Part shown: positions 16,405 to 25,147 of the stretch, piece after piece | How the letters are laid out: each line of letters opens with the position of its first letter | Numbering within the stretch: position 1 is the first letter of the stretch | IMG/VR virus record: IMGVR_UViG_3300023179_000009 | Coordinates: 248,001-312,000 of that record | DNA length: 64,000 nt | Source of the DNA: a virus | Strand: one strand, 5' to 3' | Notes under the pieces: model-generated | Databases searched by the model: none | Seen by the model: the letters and a program-made list of their open reading frames with translations, nothing else | What the model was told of the DNA's origin: nothing | Translations under genes and position numbers: made by a program

Positions 16405-17114
16405 AAATGAATTTTTCTCTTTTTGTTTTTAAAAATGTTAAAAGCTTCGTGATTCTTTGTTCTGTTTAAGCCTATGAAATGATAACCTTTTCCTTCGCAC
16501 AATGTATATTCGCAATTTGTTATTGATTCTTTAGGTATTATAATATAATTCTTATTATCCAAAAGTGCAAGAGCTACCAATCCTTGTTCGTCAAAAGTTT
16601 CATTTTTATCATGTTCATATAATGCATTTTTTTCCCATTTTTCCCCAACATAAAATTTTATGTATTTTTCAAAATCGAAATTTGGTGGCATTCCATAAAC
16701 CCCACTGTTTATACAAAACTTTGGAGGAACATGATTTTCAAATCTTCCATAAGTTCTTCCTAAATCTTCTAATAATAAAGTGAAATTATTTTTTTTGAAA
16801 AACTCGTCTATTTGTTCGATTCTTTCATTTAAAATTATATCGTTGTCTATTGATATTTCGTGTCTTTTTATATCTAATCTCGGCGGATACAGTTTCCAAG
16901 CAACACCCGCTGCTTCTGGCATTCCGTTGATATTTTTTTGTTGTTCTACTAAGTTAAATTTTTTCAACTGTTGTGGGAGTTGGCCTAATTCACAATTATA
17001 GCAAATAAACACATCGGCTTGGTAATACTTTAAGAATGAATTGATTGATTCTATCAAACATTCATATCCGTCTTTGCTTGTTTTTCCAATTGTCCATCTT
17101 ACTAAAGGTTGCAT
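16401..17114 (-). CDS. Glycosyltransferase-like protein
   Basis: 237 residues. HEISIDNDIILNERIEQ near residue 85 looks like a GT-A DxD site, with AWKLYPPRLD just before it as in many small glycosyltransferases, and a CINSGVYGMPPNFDFEKY segment follows. There is no membrane helix. It is co-directional with and overlaps the amidohydrolase-like gene, forming a two-gene minus-strand operon. Confidence 0.55.
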   Translation of the reverse strand: MQPLVRWTIGKTSKDGYECLIESINSFLKYYQADVFICYNCELGQLPQQLKKFNLVEQQKNINGMPEAAGVAWKLYPPRLDIKRHEISIDNDIILNERIEQIDEFFKKNNFTLLLEDLGRTYGRFENHVPPKFCINSGVYGMPPNFDFEKYIKFYVGEKWEKNALYEHDKNETFDEQGLVALALLDNKNYIIIPKESITNCEYTLCEGKGYHFIGLNRTKNHEAFNIFKNKKRKIHL

Positions 17115-17133
17115 AAAAAAATTATTAATTATA

Positions 17134-17141
17134 GATAAATA
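17134..17141 (+). promoter_or_regulatory. Late-promoter-like GATAAATA box
   Basis: GATAAATA, one mismatch from TATAAATA, lies 22 nt before the TTG start at 17163. Candidate only. Confidence 0.25.
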
Positions 17142-17162
17142 ATTCTAACAAAAAAGGTATTT

Positions 17163-17330
17163 TTGAAAAACAAATCAAATATTATTGATTTAAGCGACTG
17201 CAATAAGATAGTTGTTTCTAAAATTATTCTATCTGTTATGGGCTATTTTGAGTCTAAAGGGAAAAAAGTAACCCTTAAAAAGAAAACACAAAAAACCCAT
17301 AAAATTCTCACTGTACAAAAAGCCACTTGA
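17163..17330 (+). CDS. Possible small basic protein (TTG start)
   Basis: A 55-codon frame starts at TTG with AAAGG 6 nt upstream. The product is basic (KKVTLKKKTQKTHK). It occupies most of the 320-bp gap between 17114 and 17436. The rest of the gap (17331-17435) holds a TATAAT at 17340 without a usable -35, and the first copy of the TGATACCAACTAG element. No homologue is recognised. Confidence 0.4.
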   Translation: MKNKSNIIDLSDCNKIVVSKIILSVMGYFESKGKKVTLKKKTQKTHKILTVQKAT

Positions 17331-17392
17331 CATAGTGCGTATAATGTATTGGTGGCCCAAAAACACACACCGAACAGCCCGCCTATAATTTT

Positions 17393-17405
17393 TGATACCA
17401 ACTAG
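17393..17405 (+). promoter_or_regulatory. TGATACCAACTAG element, copy 1
   Basis: Exact consensus, 30 nt before the ATG at 17436. It is the first copy; none occurs in the 17 kb to its left. Confidence 0.7.
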
Positions 17406-17435
17406 AGCGGCGTACCCCAACCGGAGAAACCGAAA

Positions 17436-18941
17436 ATGTCTGAGTGGTTTAGTGCCCATAAAGATGGATTGCGTCAAATTGCGGAAAGGTTAGTTGAACG
17501 TCGTGGGTTCGGTATTGTAGGAGGAGAACTCTATCAAAACGTGATGGACACCAACGCAACCTCTTGCGTTATCACTCTAAATAAACTCGCTGGTCGTCCC
17601 TTGGCCGAGTTAAGCGTTGAAGACAATGATCCCAATGGATTTCCTGATTTGGCTCACGCTTGGACTGTTTTTGCTCCTTCCTTGAAAAAGAGCGACCCCA
17701 CCAAGGCTGGAAGATTTAATGTTGGCGAAAAAATGGTTCTTGCTTTTTGCAAAGAAGCCAAAATTCACACAACCAAAGGTCTTGTAGAATTTAATCAAGA
17801 AGGCAGAAAAGAATATACTCGCAGAAAGAGAGAAGTCGGCACTGAATTTTGGGCTTTAATTGAGTGTAATCAAGAGCGTTATGATCAATTTATTGATTAC
17901 ATGAGAAAAATTATCGTTAGACCAGGATTGACTTTGACGGTTAACGGGGAAATAATTCAATGTCGTGAACCACTCACTAAATTTGTTGAAAAACTACCCA
18001 CGGAAATTGCTGGCGAAGATGGCATTCTTAGAAAATCAATACGCCAGACAGAGGTTCAAATTTACGAAGCGTTGCCGGGAGAAGAACCGTACTTGTACGA
18101 AATGGGAATCCCGGTTGTCGAAACCGGAGACAAGTGGCACTATAATGTTTTGCAAAAAGTTCCGTTGAATGTTGACAGGGATAATGTCACTCCTTCTTAC
18201 TTAAGAAACTTGCGTGTCGTTGTTTTCAACAACATGCATGAAAAAATTGAAGAAAGCGACGTTACATCTTCTTGGGTCAACGAAGCAGCGGATGATAAAA
18301 ATTGTTTGCCAGATGCCGTAGAAACTTTTCGTGTTAAGAGATACGGTGAGAAATCGGTTGCTTTTGACCCGACTAACCAAGAAGCAAATGCAGAAGCCGT
18401 GGCTCATGGTTATACCTTGATACCACCTAGGGGACTGAGTTCTGGTCAAAGAAAGAATCTTTACTCAGCAGGAACTTTGGTTTCTAGTAGTGATGCTTTT
18501 CCTTTGGCTGGCAAGGGTGCGTATAGTGATGATCCAAATGCTACTCCGGTAGAAGTCATCGAAGAAAATGACTGGACCGATGACATGTGTTTGATTCACG
18601 AATACACGACAGAAGTTGCAAAAAGATTGTTGGGTAAAAATGTAGATGTGAGATTCGTTAACTGTTCACGATATGCTTATAAGCCTTGGAGTGCATGTTT
18701 TGCCAGAGGTCACTTGTTATCAACCAGTTATTTTGATTACAACATTCACGCTCTTGGCAAAAAATGGTTTTCTTCAGGGGTCAATGAGAACGTTGATGAT
18801 TTAATTTTACATGAACTTGCCCATGAGTTTGAATCCAACCATCTATCGGAAGATTATTATAAGGCTTGCACAAAACTAGGTGCCAGACTTAAGGCAGAGG
18901 TTTTGAGAGATTATGATTGGTTCTTGAAGTTTGTTAAATAA
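17436..18941 (+). CDS. GHKL ATPase fused to HExxH metalloprotease-like domain
   Basis: 501 residues. The N-terminal 130 residues carry a GHKL (Hsp90/histidine-kinase/MutL) nucleotide pocket: GGELYQNVMDTNAT as the N box, VEDNDPNGFPD as a degenerate G1 box, and AGRFNVGEKMVL as the G2 box. The middle part is unrecognised. Near residue 458 is LILHELAHEFESNH, an HELAH zinc-protease motif with a downstream helix. This pairing is unusual. It could be an ATP-gated protease, or the HExxH part may be structural. GGAGAAA precedes the ATG. It is followed by the sigma factor after 27 bp, probably in the same transcript. Confidence 0.75.
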   Translation: MSEWFSAHKDGLRQIAERLVERRGFGIVGGELYQNVMDTNATSCVITLNKLAGRPLAELSVEDNDPNGFPDLAHAWTVFAPSLKKSDPTKAGRFNVGEKMVLAFCKEAKIHTTKGLVEFNQEGRKEYTRRKREVGTEFWALIECNQERYDQFIDYMRKIIVRPGLTLTVNGEIIQCREPLTKFVEKLPTEIAGEDGILRKSIRQTEVQIYEALPGEEPYLYEMGIPVVETGDKWHYNVLQKVPLNVDRDNVTPSYLRNLRVVVFNNMHEKIEESDVTSSWVNEAADDKNCLPDAVETFRVKRYGEKSVAFDPTNQEANAEAVAHGYTLIPPRGLSSGQRKNLYSAGTLVSSSDAFPLAGKGAYSDDPNATPVEVIEENDWTDDMCLIHEYTTEVAKRLLGKNVDVRFVNCSRYAYKPWSACFARGHLLSTSYFDYNIHALGKKWFSSGVNENVDDLILHELAHEFESNHLSEDYYKACTKLGARLKAEVLRDYDWFLKFVK

Positions 18942-18968
18942 TTCTTTTCATTTTCAAAGAAAGAAAAC

Positions 18969-19826
18969 ATGAATACTTTTGAGTATTATGCTCCCACAAA
19001 GTTATCCAAAGAAGAAAAAGCCGAAATTGAAAATAAAATGAAAGAAGCTTTCTTTTGCTTCGAGTCTGTGGCAAAAGAAAGATATGGATTTCCAAATGTT
19101 AAAAAACTTAGGAACGATTACAAAAAAGGATTGGTTGATCTTGATGGCAAGGCCAAAGATCTAATGGACTGGATGATTGCCAACGAACAAAGAATCATCT
19201 CGGGCTATATCAAGATGGTCAAGAAAATGGGTTTAACTCCAAGTTATCGAAGCAAAAGAAGAGGGGTTTCTTATAGCGATTATCTCCAAGAAGCCTGTTG
19301 TGCTATTTATGATGCAATGTATTTGTATAATGGAAAAAGCAAGTTTTCTACATATTGCTTTTGGGTAATCAAGAACAACATCATTAACTACAATAGGTCT
19401 CAAGAAAGACAAGATGTTGTAGAGCATCACATTGATGAAATCAAACAACAGGTGTTTGATCTTCAAAATCAAGGAATCACCGTTGAGAAGGCTGTTTCAA
19501 AATTATCTTCAACAGACGAATCTGTTTTCGGAACAATTCAAAAAGTTCAATCCTCACTATTGGGTGAATCAAGATCTTTTCAAGATGGCGATGAAAGGCT
19601 TTTGATGTGGCGGGCCATAGAAGAAACTCAACTTAGCGATCTTGAAAGAAATTTAGTAGACAATTGTATTAACGGCAATCGTGGTCACATAGCCAGAATG
19701 GCAGAAACTGTTATAAATCCAAACACGGGAAAGTTGTATACAAAACAAAGGCTTTCCCAGATTTTTATTCGGGCTTGTGAAAAAATTCGCAAAACTTATC
19801 GCACCAAGCAACGAGCGGCTGCTTAG
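18969..19826 (+). CDS. Divergent sigma-70-family sigma factor
   Basis: 285 residues. A region-2-like block (SYSDYLQEACCAIYDAMYLY, then GKSKFSTYCFWVIKNNIINY) matches the core-binding and -10 recognition helices of sigma-70 proteins. A C-terminal region-4-like HTH follows (LSDLERNLVDNCING...YTKQRLSQIFIRACEKI). It would direct host RNA polymerase to phage promoters. It lies directly downstream of the GHKL gene and just before a TGATACTAACTAA element, so it is a natural candidate to recognise that element or the late-like TATAAATA boxes; both are inference. Confidence 0.8.
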   Translation: MNTFEYYAPTKLSKEEKAEIENKMKEAFFCFESVAKERYGFPNVKKLRNDYKKGLVDLDGKAKDLMDWMIANEQRIISGYIKMVKKMGLTPSYRSKRRGVSYSDYLQEACCAIYDAMYLYNGKSKFSTYCFWVIKNNIINYNRSQERQDVVEHHIDEIKQQVFDLQNQGITVEKAVSKLSSTDESVFGTIQKVQSSLLGESRSFQDGDERLLMWRAIEETQLSDLERNLVDNCINGNRGHIARMAETVINPNTGKLYTKQRLSQIFIRACEKIRKTYRTKQRAAA

Positions 19827-19828
19827 TT

Positions 19829-19841
19829 TGATACTAACTAA
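19829..19841 (+). promoter_or_regulatory. TGATACCAACTAG element, copy 2 (TGATACTAACTAA)
   Basis: Two mismatches. It lies 2 nt after the sigma-factor stop and 19 nt before the ATG at 19861. Confidence 0.6.
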
Positions 19842-19860
19842 CGAAACACAAGGAGTGAAA

Positions 19861-21063
19861 ATGAGAACACAACAACAAAAAGCTTTTTTTGATTGGACGG
19901 AAGATCAGAGTTTGGCTCAAAAAGGTATCCAGCCTCCCAAGCCAAACGCCGATCAGATTCGGACAATGCTTGCTCAAAATAACTCTAAGTGTCCGCTGAA
20001 TGACATAGTTGTTAGCCCATCCAACGAAGGCAACATGCGAATTTTGCGTAGGTTCGCCTTTTCTTCATATTGCTATCACAACCACACCTGTAGGGGTTGC
20101 AATTTTGGAATTTACAGTCCCCCAGGTCAAGGTAAAACTTTTGTTGTGAAGAAGTTTGCTGAAACTATTGGGATTCCTTTTGTTTTTGTTCAAAGCAGTT
20201 CTTTAGAGAACAATTTCATGCTGTTTCAGCAGATCTCTGAGGTTATGGAAAAGTTTGGAACTCCTTTGGTTCAAGAACAACACAAGGATCGAGACTTTTA
20301 TTTGCCTCCTTGTATTGTGTTTTTTGATGAGGCGCATGAGTTAAAAGATTCTATGACAAAAGGATCTTTGTTAAATGCCATGGAGCCGAACGATGCAATG
20401 ATGGTTGTGAAAACTCCTGGCAAAAATGGTTCAACTTTTCGTGTTGATTGCTGGGAGGTTTGTTGGATCGCAGCAACCACAGAGCGGGGCGATCTTTTCG
20501 ATGCGTTTGAAAGTCGTCTCAGCACTGCTATTGAATGGCATCCTGCCGAGGGTGATGAGTTGGTTCAAATTGTAAAGAATGGTTTGACCAACAAAGTTAA
20601 AACTGGCGAGTTGCCTTATGCTCCTCCAGATGATGTTTGTGCTTTGATTGCAAAATATCAGAAGGTTCCTCGCTTGGCAATTCACGGCTTCGGAACAAAG
20701 GTGGTTCAACATAAAATGTATATGCCAAGTTGTTCTTGGCGTGAGTGTTGTGATGTTGTGGCAAATGATATTGGCATGAACAATTTCGGTTTAACCAAGA
20801 AGCAGATGGTCATCCTGTCCGCACTCGGACAGCGACCAATTGCAGAAAATCGCCTTGCGGATATTGCTCGTTGCAGGTTGGCTCAGATTAAAAAGTACGA
20901 ACTGCCAGCATTGATGCAATACTCAGCAGGTGGCCCTTTTGTAATCAGTGTTTCTGGCAAAGGTCTCTGTATTACCAAGGCCGGAATATCGCTACTTGAT
21001 AAAATGAACATAGAACACAACGGTTCAAAAATTACCGCAGAGTTTTTTGAATCTAGGCGTTGA
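19861..21063 (+). CDS. RuvB-like AAA ATPase
   Basis: 400 residues from the ATG at 19861, chosen because AAGGAGTGAAA precedes it; an earlier start would run back into the sigma factor. Walker A is SPPGQGKT near residue 94 and Walker B is CIVFFDEAHEL. The C-terminal winged helix (NFGLTKKQMVILSALGQRPI ... LADIARC) resembles that of RuvB. A CRGC pair precedes Walker A. It could remodel Holliday junctions or load another protein. Another AAA gene with a similar position relative to the repeated element lies at 25148. Confidence 0.7.
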   Translation: MRTQQQKAFFDWTEDQSLAQKGIQPPKPNADQIRTMLAQNNSKCPLNDIVVSPSNEGNMRILRRFAFSSYCYHNHTCRGCNFGIYSPPGQGKTFVVKKFAETIGIPFVFVQSSSLENNFMLFQQISEVMEKFGTPLVQEQHKDRDFYLPPCIVFFDEAHELKDSMTKGSLLNAMEPNDAMMVVKTPGKNGSTFRVDCWEVCWIAATTERGDLFDAFESRLSTAIEWHPAEGDELVQIVKNGLTNKVKTGELPYAPPDDVCALIAKYQKVPRLAIHGFGTKVVQHKMYMPSCSWRECCDVVANDIGMNNFGLTKKQMVILSALGQRPIAENRLADIARCRLAQIKKYELPALMQYSAGGPFVISVSGKGLCITKAGISLLDKMNIEHNGSKITAEFFESRR

Positions 21064-21138
21064 AAACAATGTTGTTAAAGATTTTTAATTTGATTAGAAT
21101 GATGACTTCACTCAAACCCCAACAAGTGGAGTTATCAC

Positions 21139-21765
21139 ATGGAATCTTTAAAAAGCGAAGTTAAGACATATTACGAAGGCGGAAGAGGCAAAAAACAATG
21201 TTCGAAGTGCTACAAATACGTCGCCGCAGTAACAAAAATTTGTGCTTGCGGAGCCGAATTTGCCGCAAAGACAAATTTTAAGGCTGAAATTTCCACCTTC
21301 TCGACAGGAGGCAGGGGTAGAAAAGAATGCCCTGACTGTCGTAAGTTTGTTGGCGCAATAGTGCCAAAATGTGTTTGTGGCTTTGATTTTAAACAAGCGA
21401 AGATTTCCAAAAAAGACGCATTATCTCAATCAATCAAATCGGCACTACAAGCAGCGAACTTACAATCCCAAGAAAAACTTACATTAAGTCCCGAATTTGC
21501 TTCTTTAATGGTTGGGTGCAAGTCAACAATAATCGCACCAGCAGGAAGTTGTCCTCATAAACTCGACAGTACGGAACCTGATAAAATAGATGAATGGATC
21601 AGCAAGGTGAGATTGTCATTCAAAAACAAACAACAGTTTCTAACAATCTCTGGAGTAATTTATTTCATTCATCAATTTTTTAATATGTTCAGTCCAGAAT
21701 ACAAAATTGTCAGGGATTACGTAGAAAAAAGTTTAGGTTCGGAAAGAAGTTTAGGTCTTAGTTAA
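21139..21765 (+). CDS. Protein with two tandem zinc ribbons
   Basis: 208 residues. Two copies of the same module occupy the first 90 residues: YYEGGRGKKQCSKCYKYV...CACG, then FSTGGRGRKECPDCRKFV...CVCG. Each has a CxxC and a CxCG pair that could bind zinc. The C-terminal 120 residues are unrecognised. The repeated GGRG-K-C spacing suggests an internal duplication, and nucleic-acid binding is a fair guess. GGAG precedes the ATG and its stop TAA lies inside the next TGATACCAACTAG-type element. Confidence 0.65.
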   Translation: MESLKSEVKTYYEGGRGKKQCSKCYKYVAAVTKICACGAEFAAKTNFKAEISTFSTGGRGRKECPDCRKFVGAIVPKCVCGFDFKQAKISKKDALSQSIKSALQAANLQSQEKLTLSPEFASLMVGCKSTIIAPAGSCPHKLDSTEPDKIDEWISKVRLSFKNKQQFLTISGVIYFIHQFFNMFSPEYKIVRDYVEKSLGSERSLGLS

Positions 21766-21775
21766 TACCAACTAG
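21763..21775 (+). promoter_or_regulatory. TGATACCAACTAG element, copy 3 (TAATACCAACTAG)
   Basis: Its first three bases are the stop codon of the zinc-ribbon gene. The next ATG is 17 nt downstream. Confidence 0.65.
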
Positions 21776-21792
21776 TAAGTCGGAGAGCAACA

Positions 21793-22200
21793 ATGAACAC
21801 GCCAGAAAAACAGCCGATTGTTTTGTCGATGATTTCGCAGGGAACACCAGAGTATCCTCGTTTTTACATAGCCGATCAATATCTTCGTTATTGGACGGGA
21901 GATGGTTGGACGAAGCAAAAAGATGATAAAAACGCATTGATGTATGCTGATTCAAATCAGGCTCTTTCTGATATGAATAGTTTGTTGGTTACCCAACACG
22001 AAAACAAGGTTGTTAAAAGATACAAAGCACCTATTTATATAGAAGTTTTCTCTGATCAAGAAATTCCTTTACGTGACTTAAAGATGTGGCTTTTCAAAGC
22101 AACAAAGTTGTTGATTGATTCGCCAAAACATGGAAATGGTCCAGTGGCTGGTTCTCTCGGCACCTGTAGAATCGAATACTCCGAAATGGAAAGTTACTAA
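21793..22200 (+). CDS. Uncharacterised protein
   Basis: 135 residues, no recognised domain. An aromatic-rich stretch (FYIADQYLRYWTGDGW) suggests a small beta fold. GTCGGAGAG lies 7-8 nt before the ATG. It is followed after 1 bp by a membrane protein gene, so the two are probably co-translated. Confidence 0.65.
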   Translation: MNTPEKQPIVLSMISQGTPEYPRFYIADQYLRYWTGDGWTKQKDDKNALMYADSNQALSDMNSLLVTQHENKVVKRYKAPIYIEVFSDQEIPLRDLKMWLFKATKLLIDSPKHGNGPVAGSLGTCRIEYSEMESY

Positions 22201-22201
22201 A

Positions 22202-22891
22202 ATGTTTCTTGAATTAGTCACTAAAATTTGCATTGTGATATTTGCCGTTTCGATGGTTAAGGTTAAGGTGTCAAGCCCGGAGTTTGCTACTAATTTTGCT
22301 ATTGCGATGTTGGCTTTGAGTTTTTTGAGAGATTGGTATATTCGGCGTAATGAAATTTTTCGTATGTTGCCTACTTTTGGTTTTTGGTGGATTGTTACAT
22401 ACTTGATATTATTGCCATTAATGCCACTTTCAAAAACTTTGACGGGGCAATATTTTTTCAATGCATGGGAAACAGTTTTTGCAACATCAGTTTGTGCTTT
22501 TGCGTTCAGGGTATTCTTGATTGCCAATGAAGGTGTGGCACGTGCAATTATGACTTTGTTGGGTTTTGATAACAAAAGATTAGACAGGGTTCAGAGGACC
22601 ATGCAACAGAGATTTTATGGCAATGTCAGGAATAAAGGTAACAGTTGTGTGGTCGATGGTTCTTGTGGTATCAATAATTTTGTTCAGCCAGAGCAGGGGT
22701 ATTACTTATATGAATCGTGTGGAGAGCAAGGTTGTTGTTCTAGGTGCGGAGCAGTGGAGGTAAACTCTTTTGAACCTTGTTGGAACTGCGGGCTTGCCAA
22801 GCAACAAGTTGCCACTAGAAGATTTAAATGCAAATCTTGTAAGCCAAAAAATATAGATTTTAATTACACAAATGTTCAACCAAAAAGATGA
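22202..22891 (+). CDS. Membrane protein with C-terminal zinc ribbons
   Basis: 229 residues from ATG 22202. The first 120 residues contain about three or four membrane segments (LVTKICIVIFAVSMV, FGFWWIVTYLILLPLMPL, TVFATSVCAFAFRVFLIA). The C-terminal third is cysteine-rich (CGEQGCCSRCGAVEV, CWNCGLA, FKCKSCK), a likely pair of zinc ribbons facing the cytoplasm. Function unknown. The end overlaps the RNA ligase frame by 20 bp. Confidence 0.65.
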   Translation: MFLELVTKICIVIFAVSMVKVKVSSPEFATNFAIAMLALSFLRDWYIRRNEIFRMLPTFGFWWIVTYLILLPLMPLSKTLTGQYFFNAWETVFATSVCAFAFRVFLIANEGVARAIMTLLGFDNKRLDRVQRTMQQRFYGNVRNKGNSCVVDGSCGINNFVQPEQGYYLYESCGEQGCCSRCGAVEVNSFEPCWNCGLAKQQVATRRFKCKSCKPKNIDFNYTNVQPKR

Positions 22892-24023
22892 TATGTTATG
22901 TACACAAAAGTATCTGCTGTCAGGCAAGACTTGTGATGATTTGAGTAATGAGTTTTGTATAAAAACTAATTTTCACCCAGATCTTCCTTTGGTCATTTTA
23001 AACTATGACCAAATTAATTCTCCTAAAAAACATCCTATTGTTAGGGAGTGTAGAGGTCTTGTTCTAAATAGTAGTGACTGGTCTTTAGTCGCTCGTTCTT
23101 TTCCTAGATTTTTTAATTGGGGAGAAGTTCCTGAAGAAATGGATTTCTTCGATTTTGATGATTTCGTTGTTCAATCCAAAGAAGACGGATCTTTAGTAAT
23201 CATTTATTTTTTCAATAATGAATGGCATGTAAACACAAAAGGTTCTTTTGCAACAGATATGATGCAGAATCAATCTTTTACTTGGAGACAAGCTGTTTGC
23301 AAAGGTTTAGGAATAAGCGATCTAAAAGATCTGAACTCCATATTGGATCCCAAATTAACTTACATTTGTGAGTTTGTTAGTCCTTGGAATAAAGTTGTAA
23401 GATATTACAAAAATCCACAAGTCTATCTACTGACTGCTTTTGAAGAACACAAGGAAATAGCATTAGAAAATATAGATGTTTCTAGAATTAAAGTTTTTCA
23501 AAATCTTGATATTTTTGAATTTAGAAGCATTCAACAAATTCAAAAATTTTTAGAAGAAAAATCTGTGAAAGATAAAACTTTTGAAGGTTTTGTGATTTGT
23601 GATAAAAACAAAAACAGATGGAAGATTAAGAATCCAAGTTATCTCTCTTTACACAAGATTAAAGGTGAAGGAGATAATCTATTTCATCCCAAATACTTAC
23701 TTCCATTTGTTCTAAAAAATGAAGCAGACGAGTTGTTTACTTATTTTGAAGAAGTAAAAGACCAATATTTTTCAATCAAAAATCAAGTAGATAATTTTTA
23801 CGAACAAACCTTAAAAGTTTGGCAAGAAAACAAGAACATAGAATCTCAAAAAGAATTTGCACTATCAATTCAACAAGAAGATTTCAAATCTGTCCTGTTT
23901 GATGTTCGAAAAAAGTACGGTCAAAACCAAACAGAAAAAAATTTGAGAGAAGAATTTTTAGCCCACCCAGATCTGATTCTAAAAAAATTGAAATCAAAGC
24001 AGTCCGTTTTTCAAGAATCTTAA
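22872..24023 (+). CDS. T4 Rnl1-type RNA ligase
   Basis: 383 residues with the nucleotidyltransferase motifs of T4 RNA ligase 1: motif I QSKEDGSLVIIYF with the adenylated lysine near residue 103 (T4 RnlA uses Lys99), an upstream RECRGLVLN, CEFVSPWNKVVRYY as motif III/IIIa, and KTFEGFVI ... RWKIKN as motifs IV and V. Family members seal tRNA broken by host anticodon nucleases. An alternative start is ATG 22893; neither has a clear Shine-Dalgarno. A second, unrelated RNA ligase is at 32197. The 217-bp gap that follows is AT-rich, with no gene seen. Confidence 0.85.
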   Translation: MFNQKDDMLCTQKYLLSGKTCDDLSNEFCIKTNFHPDLPLVILNYDQINSPKKHPIVRECRGLVLNSSDWSLVARSFPRFFNWGEVPEEMDFFDFDDFVVQSKEDGSLVIIYFFNNEWHVNTKGSFATDMMQNQSFTWRQAVCKGLGISDLKDLNSILDPKLTYICEFVSPWNKVVRYYKNPQVYLLTAFEEHKEIALENIDVSRIKVFQNLDIFEFRSIQQIQKFLEEKSVKDKTFEGFVICDKNKNRWKIKNPSYLSLHKIKGEGDNLFHPKYLLPFVLKNEADELFTYFEEVKDQYFSIKNQVDNFYEQTLKVWQENKNIESQKEFALSIQQEDFKSVLFDVRKKYGQNQTEKNLREEFLAHPDLILKKLKSKQSVFQES

Positions 24024-24240
24024 AATTTTTTGGGTCAAAATTTTAGATTTTTTTGCATAAATGCTTGATTTTAAGCCACTTAAAGCGTGTTGTTAACGAT
24101 AAAAAAAAATTTCGGTATTTGATATTGACGACTTCTTTAAAAATTTTCTTGACTTTTGAGTTTTCTGTGTAAGGATTGATTTGAGGGCAAGGGTTGCCCT
24201 AAAGTTTTTACTTTTCAAGAACGGAATCAAGGAACAACCA

Positions 24241-24450
24241 ATGCTTGTTTTAACCAGAAAAGAAGGCGAACAGATACGGATTGGCAACAGCGTGACCATC
24301 ACCTTGGTGTGCGTCAACGGCGATAGAGCAAGAATCGGAATCGACGCTCCAGAAAACATTCCGATTGACAGGGCGGAAATTGCGATAGCGAAGATTAATG
24401 GCGTGGCTCCAAAAAAGTTTAAGAAACTTAATCAAAACCAAAGATGGTAA
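24241..24450 (+). CDS. csrA: CsrA-family carbon storage regulator
   Basis: 69 residues. The first 50 match CsrA/RsmA closely (MLVLTRKEGEQIRIGNSVTI ... ARIGIDAPENIPIDRAEI), including the N-terminal and R44-region strands that clamp GGA-containing hairpins in mRNA. A Lys/Asn-rich tail of about 15 residues is added. The start is set by homology; an upstream in-frame start is spurious. As an mRNA-binding regulator it could seize host CsrA targets or tune phage translation. It lies after a 217-bp AT-rich spacer that probably carries its promoter, which I could not fix. Confidence 0.93.
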   Translation: MLVLTRKEGEQIRIGNSVTITLVCVNGDRARIGIDAPENIPIDRAEIAIAKINGVAPKKFKKLNQNQRW

Positions 24451-24471
24451 CTTTGAAGAGGAGAAACAGCA

Positions 24472-25035
24472 ATGTCTCGTAAAGCAAGTGAGTTCACTCA
24501 AGCGATTCGAAAGATTTGTCAAGAACACAATTTCAACATCACTTATGCTGATGCTCGTCCTATTTTGCTTAAAATGGGATTTAAATTAGCAAAAGAACCA
24601 GAAGACAAATCTGAGAATTACAAGGCATTTGAAGAAAAAAGAAAAGGTTCTCTTCCCAAAAAGGAAGAAGAAGTTATTGAATACTACAAAAAGTTTGTAA
24701 AAGCAGCAGGCTTATCAAACTTGGAGTTAGATTCAATAATGAAAGAAGATGCTGTTCATCGTGCTTTTTGTAACGAAAGAAATATTTTTGATGTTACAAA
24801 ACACAACTGGTACCGAACTCTGAACAGGATGGATTTGTCAAGTGTTGTTGTGAAAAAGAAACACCAAACTTTAAAAAGCAAAGAAGCTTTGGAAATAATG
24901 AAACTTCTTTTAGAGTCTGGTGGCTCTGATGCCATTAAGGCTAAAATCAAGTCTTTAAATGTAGAGATAGATCGTTTGTCATCTATCTTGAAAAAGGCCG
25001 TGAAGGTTCGTAAGTTGTTTCCTGACGCTGCTTGA
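24472..25035 (+). CDS. Uncharacterised helical protein
   Basis: 187 residues, charged and largely helical, with a C-terminal coiled-coil-like stretch (KAKIKSLNVEIDRLSSILKK). No family recognised. GAGGAGAAACAGC precedes the ATG, 21 bp after csrA, so it probably shares csrA's transcript. The unit ends at a strong hairpin at 25061. Confidence 0.65.
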   Translation: MSRKASEFTQAIRKICQEHNFNITYADARPILLKMGFKLAKEPEDKSENYKAFEEKRKGSLPKKEEEVIEYYKKFVKAAGLSNLELDSIMKEDAVHRAFCNERNIFDVTKHNWYRTLNRMDLSSVVVKKKHQTLKSKEALEIMKLLLESGGSDAIKAKIKSLNVEIDRLSSILKKAVKVRKLFPDAA

Positions 25036-25060
25036 TTTCAAAAATCATTGTTGTAGAATA

Positions 25061-25097
25061 TCTTGGGTGCGTGATCTTTATGGTCACGCACCCAAGA
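25061..25097. terminator. Strong hairpin, probable terminator
   Basis: TCTTGGGTGCGTGA pairs perfectly with TCACGCACCCAAGA across a 9-nt loop. Only a weak T-rich tail (TTATAATTT) follows. It ends the csrA-24472 unit, and copy 4 of the repeated element begins 8 nt later. Confidence 0.7.
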
Positions 25098-25105
25098 TTA
25101 TAATT

Positions 25106-25118
25106 TGATACTATCTAG
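25106..25118 (+). promoter_or_regulatory. TGATACCAACTAG element, copy 4 (TGATACTATCTAG)
   Basis: Two mismatches. It lies after a hairpin that should end upstream transcription and 29 nt before the ATG at 25148, an arrangement that fits a promoter. Confidence 0.6.
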
Positions 25119-25147
25119 CAGGATGCATCCGACTCAAAAGGAATTTT

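Noticed and set aside
17326-17345. TTGACA followed by TATAAT upstream of the GHKL gene
   Set aside because: The two hexamers are only 7-8 bp apart, far too close for a sigma-70 promoter.
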